Shown piece after piece: positions 1 through 7,579 of a DNA stretch of 64,000 nucleotides; the first letter of the stretch is position 1, and every line of letters begins with the position of its first letter. Position numbers and translations under genes: made by a program. The stretch covers positions 35,084 to 99,083 of the forward strand of contig JAPPFD010000018.1 of NCBI GenBank assembly GCA_028823995.1, given 5' to 3'. The notes below the pieces were generated by a model, which saw only the letters and a program-made list of their open reading frames with translations, searched no databases and had not been told where the DNA came from. The stretch comes from a bacterium (GTDB lineage: Bacteria > Actinomycetota > Acidimicrobiia > Spongiisociales > ZC4RG35).

Positions 1-2
1 TG

Positions 3-1283
3 CTGGCGGTGTTCGGGACGTTGTTCCTGTTGCTGCTGCTGCGGGTGCCGATCTTTGCGGCGCTGGGCGGCGCCACCATCGTGGGCGTCCTGCTGCACCC
101 TTCGGCCTCCCTCATCGACGTGGTGCGCAACTCCATCAACGGGATCGACTCGTTGGTGCTGTTCGCGGCGCCCCTGTTCGTTCTGGCCGGCAATCTCATC
201 CTGGCGGGAGGCGTTTCCCGGCGTTTGATCGGCTGGGTGGACCTTCTGTTCGGTTTCAGCCGGCTCCGCCTGGCATATGTGAACGTGTTCGGGTCGATGT
301 TCTTCGGGGGGATCTCCGGTTCGGCCACCGCCGACTCCGCAGCCATCGGCTCGGTGCTGGTGCCGGAGATGAAAAAGGGTGGGTATCCCACTCCCTACGC
401 GGCGGGGGTCACCGCCGCTTCGAGTTCAATAGGGATCATCGTCCCTCCCAGCGTGCCGATGATCCTGGCGGGGGCCGCCACCAGTGTCTCGATCACCAAG
501 CTGTTCGTGGGAGGGTATGGCCCCGGAATACTGATCGCGGTCTCCCTGGCCACGGTGGCCTGGATAAGGCGCCCGCGTTCGGGCGTGAAGGCCGATCCCG
601 AGAGGTTCAGCATCAAGCGCATGGGCACAACCACCTACAAGGCGTTGCCCGCCCTGGTCTTCCCGGTGGTGATCATGGGAGGGATCCTGGCCGGAGTCTT
701 CACGGCCACCGAAGCAGCGGCGGTGGCGGTGGTCTATTCGCTTCTGGTAGCCATCTTCATATACCGGGAGATGGGATGGAAGACCTTCTTCAAAATTCTC
801 AAGGAATCGGCCGAGTTCGCCGCGGTGTTGTTCATCATCGTCGCCACGGCCCAGGCTTTCGGGCGGTTCCTGACCCTGGCCAAGGTGCCCCAGCAGCTCA
901 CCGAGTTCATGCTGGGATTCTCGAGCACCCCGGCGGTGGTGATCCTGATGATGATCCTTCTCCTCCTGATCATCGGCACCTTCATGGAGACAGTCCCCAT
1001 CGTGCTGGTGCTCTATCCCATCCTCGAGCCGATCGCCACCTCACCCGAGGTGGGGATGGATCCCATCCACTACGGTGTCACCTTCATGGGCGCCATCGCG
1101 GTCGGCCTCCTCACTCCCCCCTACGGAGTTCTCCTGTTCGTCAACTCCAAGATCGCCGGGATCCCCTCTGCCGACCTGATCAGGGCCGTGCTGCCCTTCA
1201 TCGCGGTGCTCATCGTCGACGTGCTGATCATCGCCTTCTTCCCACCCCTCACTCTGGGGCCGGTGAATTTCTTCTTCGGCTAG
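3..1283 (+). CDS. dctM: TRAP transporter large permease subunit, DctM type (5' end at window edge)
   Basis: Large membrane subunit of a tripartite ATP-independent periplasmic transporter, which imports carboxylates by ion symport together with a periplasmic binding protein and a small DctQ subunit. The protein is hydrophobic almost throughout, with about a dozen membrane segments, and shows DctM signatures such as GGISGSATADSAA near residue 100 and PPSVPMILAG near 145. The frame is open to the left edge. The first visible start is GTG at 9, and DctM proteins normally begin a few residues earlier, so the true start probably lies outside. The binding protein and small subunit would be expected upstream. 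It is the first visible gene of a catabolic operon; the next start lies 21 bases after its stop. The substrate is not readable from the sequence. Confidence 0.93.
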   Translation: MAVFGTLFLLLLLRVPIFAALGGATIVGVLLHPSASLIDVVRNSINGIDSLVLFAAPLFVLAGNLILAGGVSRRLIGWVDLLFGFSRLRLAYVNVFGSMFFGGISGSATADSAAIGSVLVPEMKKGGYPTPYAAGVTAASSSIGIIVPPSVPMILAGAATSVSITKLFVGGYGPGILIAVSLATVAWIRRPRSGVKADPERFSIKRMGTTTYKALPALVFPVVIMGGILAGVFTATEAAAVAVVYSLLVAIFIYREMGWKTFFKILKESAEFAAVLFIIVATAQAFGRFLTLAKVPQQLTEFMLGFSSTPAVVILMMILLLLIIGTFMETVPIVLVLYPILEPIATSPEVGMDPIHYGVTFMGAIAVGLLTPPYGVLLFVNSKIAGIPSADLIRAVLPFIAVLIVDVLIIAFFPPLTLGPVNFFFG

Positions 1284-1304
1284 CTTTCCATGAAAGGTCC
1301 TTCC

Positions 1305-2699
1305 ATGTCCAGAGACGACTTCCGCATCCTCTCCTTCGTGAACCACATCCCCGTCCACCCCAGGGTGGATGAGTTCCTGGCCGAGACGGCCCGCCGGGGA
1401 GTGGACGCGGTGTGCTCGCAGGGCACCGGGATGGACTTCGGCCCTTACATGCTGGGGAGCGGCACCCAGTTCACCAGCGAGAACTTCCGTGAGAACGTCC
1501 GACCCTACATGCGCTTCGCCAAGGAACAAGGCGTTCCGTTCGTGTTCTCGGTGGGGATCGCCGGGGGGCGTACCCAGTTGGACGAGTGCCTCGATCGGGT
1601 GGACGAGATCACCTCGGAGGAGGACCTGCCGCTCCGGATCGCAGTGATCGACGGAGAAGTCGACAGGGAGATGCTGGCCGAGCGGATCAGAAGCGGGGCG
1701 AAGGCCCCCCGGGCCGTGGAGTCGCCCCACCTCTCGGAGATGCTGACTCCCGAAGACGTCGAGGCGTCCGAACACATTGTGGCGCAGATGGGGCCCGAGC
1801 CGATCATGGCAGCCTTGGAGGCCGGGGTGGACGGAGTGATCACCGGGCGGGCCCTCGATGTGGGGATATACATGGCTCCTCCGCTGGCGGCCGGATTCCC
1901 TCGCGGGTCCACCACCCACATGGCCAAGGTGCTGGAGTGCGCCGGCCTGGCGCTCCATCCCGGCGACCCGTCCGAGCCGATCTACGGAGTTCTGGAGCCC
2001 GACGCCATCACCGTCTACCCGGTGTCGGACACCCAGGCCGCCACGGCCCGGTCCATCGCCAGCCACTCCATGTACGAGCGGGACAACCCCTTCATGGAGA
2101 AGAACCCGGGAGGATATCTCGACCTGACCGACGCCACCTACACCGAGGTCCCCGGTTCGGGGGTGCGCTCGGAGGGGGCCATCTGGGTTGACACGCCCTA
2201 CACGATCAAGCTGGAAGGCGCCCGCCGGGAAGGGTACCGCACCATTGCCGTGTTCGGAGTGCGGGAACCGGCTTTCATCGACTGCCTGGACTGGTTCCTG
2301 GACAACATCCGCTCCACCATCTCCGGGTCACCGCGCTTCGGGCACCTGGATGAGGGAGAGCATTACCAGATCACCTTCGACCAGTACGGGCGAAACGGCG
2401 TGCTGGGTCCCAACGAGCCGCTCCGGGGACGGACGCCCCATGAGATCGGCCTTTTGGTGGATGTCATCGCCGAAACCCAGGAACTGGCCGAGAACCTGGC
2501 CTACTTTATCTGCATGGAACTGTGGATAAAGCCCTACCCGAACCGCCAGACGTCGGCGGGGAACCTGGCAACCCGGTTCGCTCCCCCCACCATCAATGTC
2601 GGCCCGGCGTTCTCGTTCAATGTATGGCATCTCCTGGAAGTGGAAGACCCCCTGGAACTCTTCCCCTACCAGGTGGTCGACTTCCCGAGGGGCCGTTGA
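1305..2699 (+). CDS. AtuA-family (DUF1446) protein
   Basis: Member of the acyclic terpene utilisation AtuA / DUF1446 family, whose biochemical role is not established; members sit in operons for degrading terpenes or other carboxylic acids. Family features are the glycine-rich start of the domain (SQGTGMDFGPYMLGSG), the segment VDGVITGRALDVGIYMAP in the middle, and a C-terminal half rich in tyrosine and proline. At 464 residues it matches the catalytic-type AtuA domain without the fused C-terminal DUF4387 domain, which is here a separate gene. An in-frame ATG also exists at 1290, but the ATG at 1305 has AAAGG seven bases upstream and is preferred. The stop overlaps the start of the next gene (TGATG), indicating translational coupling. 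Confidence 0.88.
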   Translation: MSRDDFRILSFVNHIPVHPRVDEFLAETARRGVDAVCSQGTGMDFGPYMLGSGTQFTSENFRENVRPYMRFAKEQGVPFVFSVGIAGGRTQLDECLDRVDEITSEEDLPLRIAVIDGEVDREMLAERIRSGAKAPRAVESPHLSEMLTPEDVEASEHIVAQMGPEPIMAALEAGVDGVITGRALDVGIYMAPPLAAGFPRGSTTHMAKVLECAGLALHPGDPSEPIYGVLEPDAITVYPVSDTQAATARSIASHSMYERDNPFMEKNPGGYLDLTDATYTEVPGSGVRSEGAIWVDTPYTIKLEGARREGYRTIAVFGVREPAFIDCLDWFLDNIRSTISGSPRFGHLDEGEHYQITFDQYGRNGVLGPNEPLRGRTPHEIGLLVDVIAETQELAENLAYFICMELWIKPYPNRQTSAGNLATRFAPPTINVGPAFSFNVWHLLEVEDPLELFPYQVVDFPRGR

Positions 2700-3022
2700 T
2701 GCCTCGGCTTCGCGACTTCGCCAAGACCCTCCGGTCCAAGAACTGCGATCCCTTCAACACCACCTTCGATGTTTTCTTCGACTCCGAAGAGGCTTACCGG
2801 CAGGTGAAGGACTCGGGACGGATCACCGCCGAGGTGCTGGCGCCGCTGTACGGGCTCACCAACGACCAGGTGCTGGGCATCTACTTCCTGGACAATGCCC
2901 TGGCCTTCAAGGTCACCATGGTGAAGGACATCGCCTCCTCCGATCCGGCCTGCAAGGACGTGTTCGGCGCCCACCAGCACCTGATGCTCGCCGATCTCGA
3001 GATACCGGAGGAACAGAGATGA
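2699..3022 (+). CDS. DUF4387 family protein
   Basis: A 107-residue protein of the DUF4387 family, commonly encoded next to, or fused to, AtuA-type proteins; it presumably works with the gene before it. Recognisable features are the N-terminal LRSKNCDPFNTTFDVFF segment and the C-terminal HQHLMLADLEIP. No catalytic residues can be assigned. The ATG overlaps the AtuA stop by one base, and its own stop overlaps the next start by four bases (ATGA), so the three proteins are probably made in step. The function is unknown; the association with AtuA is established from gene neighbourhoods and fusions, while a role as a subunit of the same enzyme is inference. Confidence 0.85.
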   Translation: MPRLRDFAKTLRSKNCDPFNTTFDVFFDSEEAYRQVKDSGRITAEVLAPLYGLTNDQVLGIYFLDNALAFKVTMVKDIASSDPACKDVFGAHQHLMLADLEIPEEQR

Positions 3023-3558
3023 GACTGTTGGACCCCCGAGCCGAGGAATACCGCCGGTTGGACGGCGCCGATCCCCTCAAGCCCGTGGAAGCTGTGGAAC
3101 TGAACGTGGGCATCCTCAACTCCCGCTGGGAGTCGATGACCCGCATCGCCGCACTGGTGGACGAGCGCCTCCGGCGCCTGTCGTTCATCAGGGACGTTCG
3201 GCACTGGAAGATCAAGCACTCCGAGCCCACGCCCCAGGAGGTGATCGATCAGGTGGTGGGTTACAGCCATTTCGCGGTGCTGGGACTCGGCAACTGAGGG
3301 GCTTGCACAGCGTGGAGTTGCCACGACGGGACCGAGTTGAGAAAGCGGGGGCTGGGAACGGTGGTGCTGATCACCGAGGCCTTCGAGGAGTTGGCCAAAG
3401 CCACCCTGGCCAGCCGGGGAGTGCCCGATCTGCCCATGGTGATCTTCCCGCACCAGACCGAGGTGATGACCACCGAGGAGTTGCGGCCGTATGTGGAGTT
3501 GGCGGTTGATCATGAGATCGTCCCCCTCATCGAAGCGGTCCGGCAACCCTTGGCCTGA
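3019..3558 (+). CDS. UGSC-family selenoprotein, selenocysteine encoded by the internal TGA at 3295-3297
   Basis: Read in one frame from ATG 3019 to TGA 3556-3558, with the in-frame TGA at 3295-3297 taken as selenocysteine, this gives a 179-residue protein of the UGSC (seleno)protein family. The reading continues without a shift from HFAVLGLGN through U to GACTAWSCHDGTELRKRG and TVVLITEAF. The family motif U-G-S-C-T is here U-G-A-C-T, and homologues without selenium carry Cys at the U position. A stem-loop at 3311-3325 starts 13 bases after the TGA, as expected for a bacterial SECIS element. The start overlaps the previous stop (ATGA). The family is probably a redox or CO-S bond active protein but its reaction is not established. 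The alternative, that the gene ends at 3297, would leave the conserved second half untranslated. Selenium machinery must lie elsewhere in the genome. Confidence 0.85.
3311..3325 (+). promoter_or_regulatory. Predicted bacterial SECIS stem-loop for the selenocysteine codon
   Basis: CGTGG at 3311-3315 pairs perfectly with CCACG at 3321-3325 around the five-base loop AGTTG. The stem begins 13 bases and the loop 19 bases after the TGA at 3295-3297, the same loop distance as in Escherichia coli fdhF. The loop has the G-U step that SelB recognises in known bacterial elements. It lies inside the coding sequence and also encodes the conserved AWSCHD region, as bacterial SECIS elements do. Five base pairs alone could be chance; the position is what gives it weight. 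Confidence 0.7.
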
Positions 3559-3580
3559 GCGGCCGGAGGACTGCGTCTAG

Positions 3581-4612
3581 ATGGAGTTGTTGTCCCGGGA
3601 GCTTGACTGTCCGACCGATCTGGGCCTGGACGCGATCCAGGACTGGTTCCACGAAGAGGACCTCTCCGACGGACTGCCGGTGATACCCCCCACGCCCGGG
3701 CGAGTGGCCGCCATGGTGGCCGGGAGTGGACGCGACCCGAGTGAAGAGATTGGGATCATCGACCCCAAGCGGGGGGTGGCCACCGTGGAGAAGCTGGCCA
3801 TCAACGCGGTGATGGCCGGATGCCTTCCCTCCTACATGCCCGTGATCGTCGCCGCCGTCTCCGCCATGTGCGAACCCATCTTCAACCTGCACGCCATCCA
3901 ATCCACCACCAACCCGGCCACGCCCCTGGTGGTGGTGAACGGGCCGATCCGCCGGGAGCTCTCCATGAACACCGACCGTAACCTGCTCGGTCCCGGCAAC
4001 CGGGCCAACGCCACCATCGGCCGGGCACTGCGGCTGGCCATGCGAAACCTGGGGGGCGCCTACATCGGGGTGGACCAGGCCACCCACGGAAGCCCGGCGA
4101 AGTACAGCCTGGTGGTCCCCGAGGACGAGGAGTCGAGTCCCTGGGAGCCGTTGCACGTCCAGTTGGGGTACCGGCCGGATGAGTCCACCGTCTCGGTGGC
4201 GGGCATCGAGTCGGTGATCAACTCCACCGCGGTGTGGTGGACGCCCGACTCCCTGGCCAAGATGCTGGCCAAGACCCTCCGCTCCACCGCCACCAGCCAG
4301 TTCTTCTCCCGGGGGACGCTCACCCTGTTGATGAGCCCCGCCCACGCCGGGGTGTTCGCCCGGGACGGGTGGAGCAAGAAGCGCCTGGCAGAGCACCTGT
4401 GGGAGATGGGGAAGGTCCCGCTGTCCGACTACCCGCCCGAGGGCAACATCCCGCAGGGAGATTGGACGGTGGATGAAGACCGCGTGCTGATTTGCGAGAC
4501 GCCCGACGATCTGCGGATCGTGGTCGGAGGCGGCACCGAGGGAAACGCCTCCCACTCGGTGTTCTTCTCGGGATTCTGCCTTTCCAAGGGCGTGACCAGG
4601 AGGATCGAGTGA
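3581..4612 (+). CDS. Conserved protein of unknown function, partner of the UGSC selenoprotein
   Basis: A soluble 343-residue protein that I cannot place in a family of known function. It starts with a helical segment containing WFHEEDLSDGLPVIPPTPGR, then has an alanine- and glycine-rich core (INAVMAGCLPSYMPVIVAAV), a central VVVNGPIRRELSMN motif and an acidic, tryptophan-containing C-terminal half. There are no signal peptide or membrane segments. The ATG at 3581 follows GGAGGA at 3565-3570. It sits between the UGSC gene and an acyl-CoA dehydrogenase, with a four-base overlap to the latter. I infer that it is the large subunit of an enzyme whose small redox subunit is the selenoprotein; nothing in the sequence proves this. 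Confidence 0.75.
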   Translation: MELLSRELDCPTDLGLDAIQDWFHEEDLSDGLPVIPPTPGRVAAMVAGSGRDPSEEIGIIDPKRGVATVEKLAINAVMAGCLPSYMPVIVAAVSAMCEPIFNLHAIQSTTNPATPLVVVNGPIRRELSMNTDRNLLGPGNRANATIGRALRLAMRNLGGAYIGVDQATHGSPAKYSLVVPEDEESSPWEPLHVQLGYRPDESTVSVAGIESVINSTAVWWTPDSLAKMLAKTLRSTATSQFFSRGTLTLLMSPAHAGVFARDGWSKKRLAEHLWEMGKVPLSDYPPEGNIPQGDWTVDEDRVLICETPDDLRIVVGGGTEGNASHSVFFSGFCLSKGVTRRIE

Positions 4613-5715
4613 CCGGGGACCTGCTGGATCATCTTCGCTCCGAGGTGGAGCCCCGGGTGGACGCCTGGGAGGAGGAAGGCCATGTTCCGCCCGAAGCGCT
4701 CTGGGAGGTGGGGCGCCGCTTCGGGCTGCTGGGGATGATGACTCCCGCCGACCGGGGCGGGCATCCGAGGCCGTGGGCGGAAATTGTGGCGGTGGCCGCC
4801 GCCCTGGGCCGTGTGTACCGGCCTTTCGGGTTCCTGCTCACCAACGCACTGATCGCCGGGTACCTGGCGGAGGTCGCCAACGACCTGCAGTGGAACAGGC
4901 GCGGGCTTCCCATCGTGGAGGGTCGGGCCGCTTCGGTGTTGGCTCTGAACGAACCGGACTCCGGTAACGACCTGGCGGCCCTTGCCACCATTGCCGAAAA
5001 GAGTGACGGGGGTTTCCGGCTTACGGGGACCAAGACCTACATTCCCAACGCCGACCAGGTCGACTTCCTGCTGGTGGCCGCCCGGGAGGCCCCGGATGCC
5101 GATCCGTCGATCTACGCGGTTGATCCCGGTGCGCGGGGAACCCAGGTGCGGCGACTGGGCCCGACCATGGCGCTGCGAGGAGTGCATCTGTGCGAGATCG
5201 AGTTCGACGGGTGCCTCGTGGCCCCCGAGGACCGGATAGGGGACATGAGAGCCCTATGGCCGCATCTGGGAAGGAGTCGCTTGCTCACCGCCGGGCTGGC
5301 ACTGGGGTGCGCCACCGAGGCCCTGGAGTTGGCTCTCGAATACACCGCCCGGACCCGCCGGTTCGGAAAGCCCCTCAACCGCCAGGGCGCGGTCCAGCAG
5401 AGCCTCGCCGGGATGGGAATAGCGGTGGAGACCGGCCGGATCTATCTGGATCACGCCGCGTCGCGGGTCGACGCCGGCGAACGGGCGTCGCTTCAGATCT
5501 CGGCGGCCAAGGTGTATGCGACGGATCTGGCGATGAGCGTGACGACCTCGGCCACCCAACTCATGGGAGGGTGGGGATACCTTACCTCCGGCAAGGTGGA
5601 GAGGCTGATGAGAGAGGCGAAACTCAACCAGATCGTGGACGGGGCAAACGAGATCCACCGCACCCTGATCGCCAGGGAGTTGTCCGATCGATACTCAGAG
5701 AAGGGAGAGAAATGA
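4609..5715 (+). CDS. Acyl-CoA dehydrogenase family protein
   Basis: FAD-dependent acyl-CoA dehydrogenase of 368 residues, expected to introduce a double bond next to the CoA thioester carbonyl in the cytoplasm. The three-domain layout is visible: an N-terminal helical domain (to about residue 105), a beta domain with LNEPDSGNDLAAL, and a C-terminal helical domain with YTARTRRFGKPL and QLMGGWGY. The usual catalytic glutamate in the C-terminal YEG motif is replaced by aspartate (QIVDGANEIHR), so the base may be Asp, may sit elsewhere as in some branched-chain enzymes, or the substrate may be unusual. GTG at 4609 overlaps the previous stop, with AGGAGG at 4598-4603. It overlaps the next gene by four bases. 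Confidence 0.9.
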   Translation: MTGDLLDHLRSEVEPRVDAWEEEGHVPPEALWEVGRRFGLLGMMTPADRGGHPRPWAEIVAVAAALGRVYRPFGFLLTNALIAGYLAEVANDLQWNRRGLPIVEGRAASVLALNEPDSGNDLAALATIAEKSDGGFRLTGTKTYIPNADQVDFLLVAAREAPDADPSIYAVDPGARGTQVRRLGPTMALRGVHLCEIEFDGCLVAPEDRIGDMRALWPHLGRSRLLTAGLALGCATEALELALEYTARTRRFGKPLNRQGAVQQSLAGMGIAVETGRIYLDHAASRVDAGERASLQISAAKVYATDLAMSVTTSATQLMGGWGYLTSGKVERLMREAKLNQIVDGANEIHRTLIARELSDRYSEKGEK

Positions 5716-6476
5716 GCGATCAAGTTTCTTCTGTGGCCGTGATAACCGGCGGGGCCAGCGGCATCGGATGGAAGACCGCCGAGTTGCTGCTGGAACGCCG
5801 CCCGGATGTGGCCTGCGCGCTGGTTGACCTCAACGAGGCCCAGTCCGCAGAGTTGATCGAACGCTTCGGCGAGGAACGGGTCCGTTTCGTGCAGTGCGAC
5901 GTAACCGATCCGGCGGCTGTGAACGCCGCTGCGGAGGAGATCGAGAGATGGAACAGCCCGATCAGGATGCTGGTCACCTGCGCGGGGATCCAGATCGTGG
6001 GGGATAGCTTCGAGTTGGCGGTCGAGCATTGGCAGAAGGTAACCGGGGTGCACCTGAATGGGACCTTCTACTGGTGTCAGGCGGCAGGGAGGGCCATGAG
6101 GGACGGGGGAGGGGGATCGATCGTCACCGTGGGTTCGATAGCACAGGACTTCGGGTTTCCCGGCCGGGCCGCCTACACCACCTCGAAGGCAGGGATCGGG
6201 GGCCTCACCAGGGTGCTGGCGGTGGAGTGGGCCCCGGCGGGGATCAGGGTCAACCAGGTGATCCCAGGGATGGTGGAGACCCCGCTCTTCCAGCGGGCGG
6301 CCGCCCAGGGAATCGTGGACGCCGAGGCGGCCGCTTCCGAGCATGCCCTGGGACGGCTGGGGGCCACCGGGGAACTGGCCGAGGCCATCGTGTTTTTGCT
6401 GTCGGAACAAGCAAGTTTCATCACCGGGGAACTGGTGCATGTGGACGGGGGCTTCCGGGCCCAGCGTCTCGAGTAG
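5712..6476 (+). CDS. SDR family NAD(P)-dependent oxidoreductase
   Basis: Classical short-chain dehydrogenase/reductase of 254 residues, interconverting an alcohol and a ketone with NAD(P). It has the cofactor motif TGGASGIG near residue 14, acidic residues LVDLN after the second strand (favouring NAD), CAGIQ in place of the common NNAG, the catalytic serine in VGSIAQDFG and the YTTSK active-site pair. C-terminal HVDGGF is typical. The start overlaps the acyl-CoA dehydrogenase stop (ATGA). In this operon it probably oxidises a hydroxyacyl or hydroxy-acid intermediate to the keto form used by the next enzyme; that is inference from order. Confidence 0.92.
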   Translation: MSDQVSSVAVITGGASGIGWKTAELLLERRPDVACALVDLNEAQSAELIERFGEERVRFVQCDVTDPAAVNAAAEEIERWNSPIRMLVTCAGIQIVGDSFELAVEHWQKVTGVHLNGTFYWCQAAGRAMRDGGGGSIVTVGSIAQDFGFPGRAAYTTSKAGIGGLTRVLAVEWAPAGIRVNQVIPGMVETPLFQRAAAQGIVDAEAAASEHALGRLGATGELAEAIVFLLSEQASFITGELVHVDGGFRAQRLE

Positions 6477-6494
6477 AAGGAGCGCATTCAAAAC

Positions 6495-7499
6495 ATGGCA
6501 AAAGACAGAATCAACTGGGACAGAGTCAACGCATACATGGAGCGGAGCAAGACCCGCGCCGTGCTGAAGCCCTACGGGATGCCCGACATCACCAACCCCT
6601 TCACCTCCGCATACGCCGATGTGGACGTGTCGCCGCGCTGGCCCATCTCAGAGGAGGTGGCCATCTCGGTTGCGCTTACCGGTGGGTTCTTCATGACCCG
6701 CCACAACCCGGCGCAGCCCATCAGCGAACAGGAGATTATGGAAGCAGGGAGGGCTTGTATGCGGGCGGGTGCTACGGCCCTGCACATTCATGTTCGTAAC
6801 GAGGCGGAGTGGTCCATTCTGGATCTGGCCCGGTTCGTCACCATCATCGAACCGCTCCGCGACGAGTTCGAGGACCTGTATGTCTCTGCGGGCGAAGTAG
6901 CGATCGGTCCCGACGACTGGAACGAAATGATCAAGATCTCCAACTCGGGCCTGATCACCGGGTCGCCGGTCAACACCACCGCCACCTTCTGCGGCGACAC
7001 CCTGTTCGCAAAGCCCCCGGCGGTGGTGATCGAGAAGACCCGCGTCCTGATGGAGGCGGGAGTGAAGCCCGAGATCGCGGTCTACACCGACGCCGACGTG
7101 GACAACGCCCGCCGCTACCTGATCGAATCGGGCCTTCTGGAAGAGCCCCTCTACTGGGTGGTCCTGCCGGCGCTTCCCGGTGGCAGCCCCATGCACAACC
7201 CCCGCCAGATGATCCAGGGCCTCACCCGCATCGTCGACTCCATCTTCGACATCAACCCCAACTCGATCATCTCGGTGTGCGCGGCCGGTCGTCCCTCGGT
7301 CTACCTGGTCACCCTGGCCATGCTGATGGGCCTACACGTCCGCCTGGGAATGGAGGACACCGTCTGGCGCTACCCGCACCGCGACGAGTTGATCGCCTCC
7401 AACCTCCAACAACTGGAGGCCGTGATTGCCATAGCCGAAAACCTCGGCCGCACTCCCATGTCCGGCGCCCGCTATCGCGACCTGCTGGGAGTGGCCTGA
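6495..7499 (+). CDS. Beta-keto acid cleavage enzyme (BKACE, DUF849)
   Basis: BKACE family enzyme of 334 residues. Known members condense a beta-keto acid with acetyl-CoA and split it to acetoacetate and a new acyl-CoA; the prototype is Kce of lysine fermentation. Metal-binding ALHIHVRN (His-x-His) lies near residue 97, ITGSPVNTT and VYTDADVDN follow, and the C-terminal region holds RLGMEDTVWRYP. The N-terminal extension of about 50 residues (DITNPFTSAYADVDVS) is seen in longer members. The ATG has only a weak AAAACATG context, 18 bases after the dehydrogenase stop. It is the last gene of the operon before a hairpin. The acetoacetate produced could be thiolysed after activation by the convergent thiolase gene. 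Confidence 0.9.
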   Translation: MAKDRINWDRVNAYMERSKTRAVLKPYGMPDITNPFTSAYADVDVSPRWPISEEVAISVALTGGFFMTRHNPAQPISEQEIMEAGRACMRAGATALHIHVRNEAEWSILDLARFVTIIEPLRDEFEDLYVSAGEVAIGPDDWNEMIKISNSGLITGSPVNTTATFCGDTLFAKPPAVVIEKTRVLMEAGVKPEIAVYTDADVDNARRYLIESGLLEEPLYWVVLPALPGGSPMHNPRQMIQGLTRIVDSIFDINPNSIISVCAAGRPSVYLVTLAMLMGLHVRLGMEDTVWRYPHRDELIASNLQQLEAVIAIAENLGRTPMSGARYRDLLGVA

Positions 7500-7513
7500 G
7501 CAAGATGACTCGG

Positions 7514-7563
7514 GCCGGGTGACCCGGCGACCCTTTCGCTTCTTCCGCCTCGGGGCGGAAGAG
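7514..7563. terminator. Two adjacent hairpins between convergent genes, likely bidirectional terminator
   Basis: A perfect six-pair stem (GCCGGG 7514-7519 with CCCGGC 7523-7528) is followed by a longer stem of about ten pairs (7540-7549 with 7554-7563) closed by a TCGG tetraloop. They lie between the convergent BKACE gene (ends 7499) and thiolase gene (ends 7580). Neither side has a clean T run, as is common in high-GC actinobacteria. Confidence 0.6.
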
Positions 7564-7579
7564 AACCTCAAAAAGAACG

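Noticed and set aside
3337..3558. Separate 73-codon gene starting at 3337 after a stop at 3297
   Set aside because: It is the same frame as the gene before the TGA and begins in the middle of a conserved UGSC-family region; the start would be a TTG without a ribosome site. Selenocysteine readthrough explains both parts.
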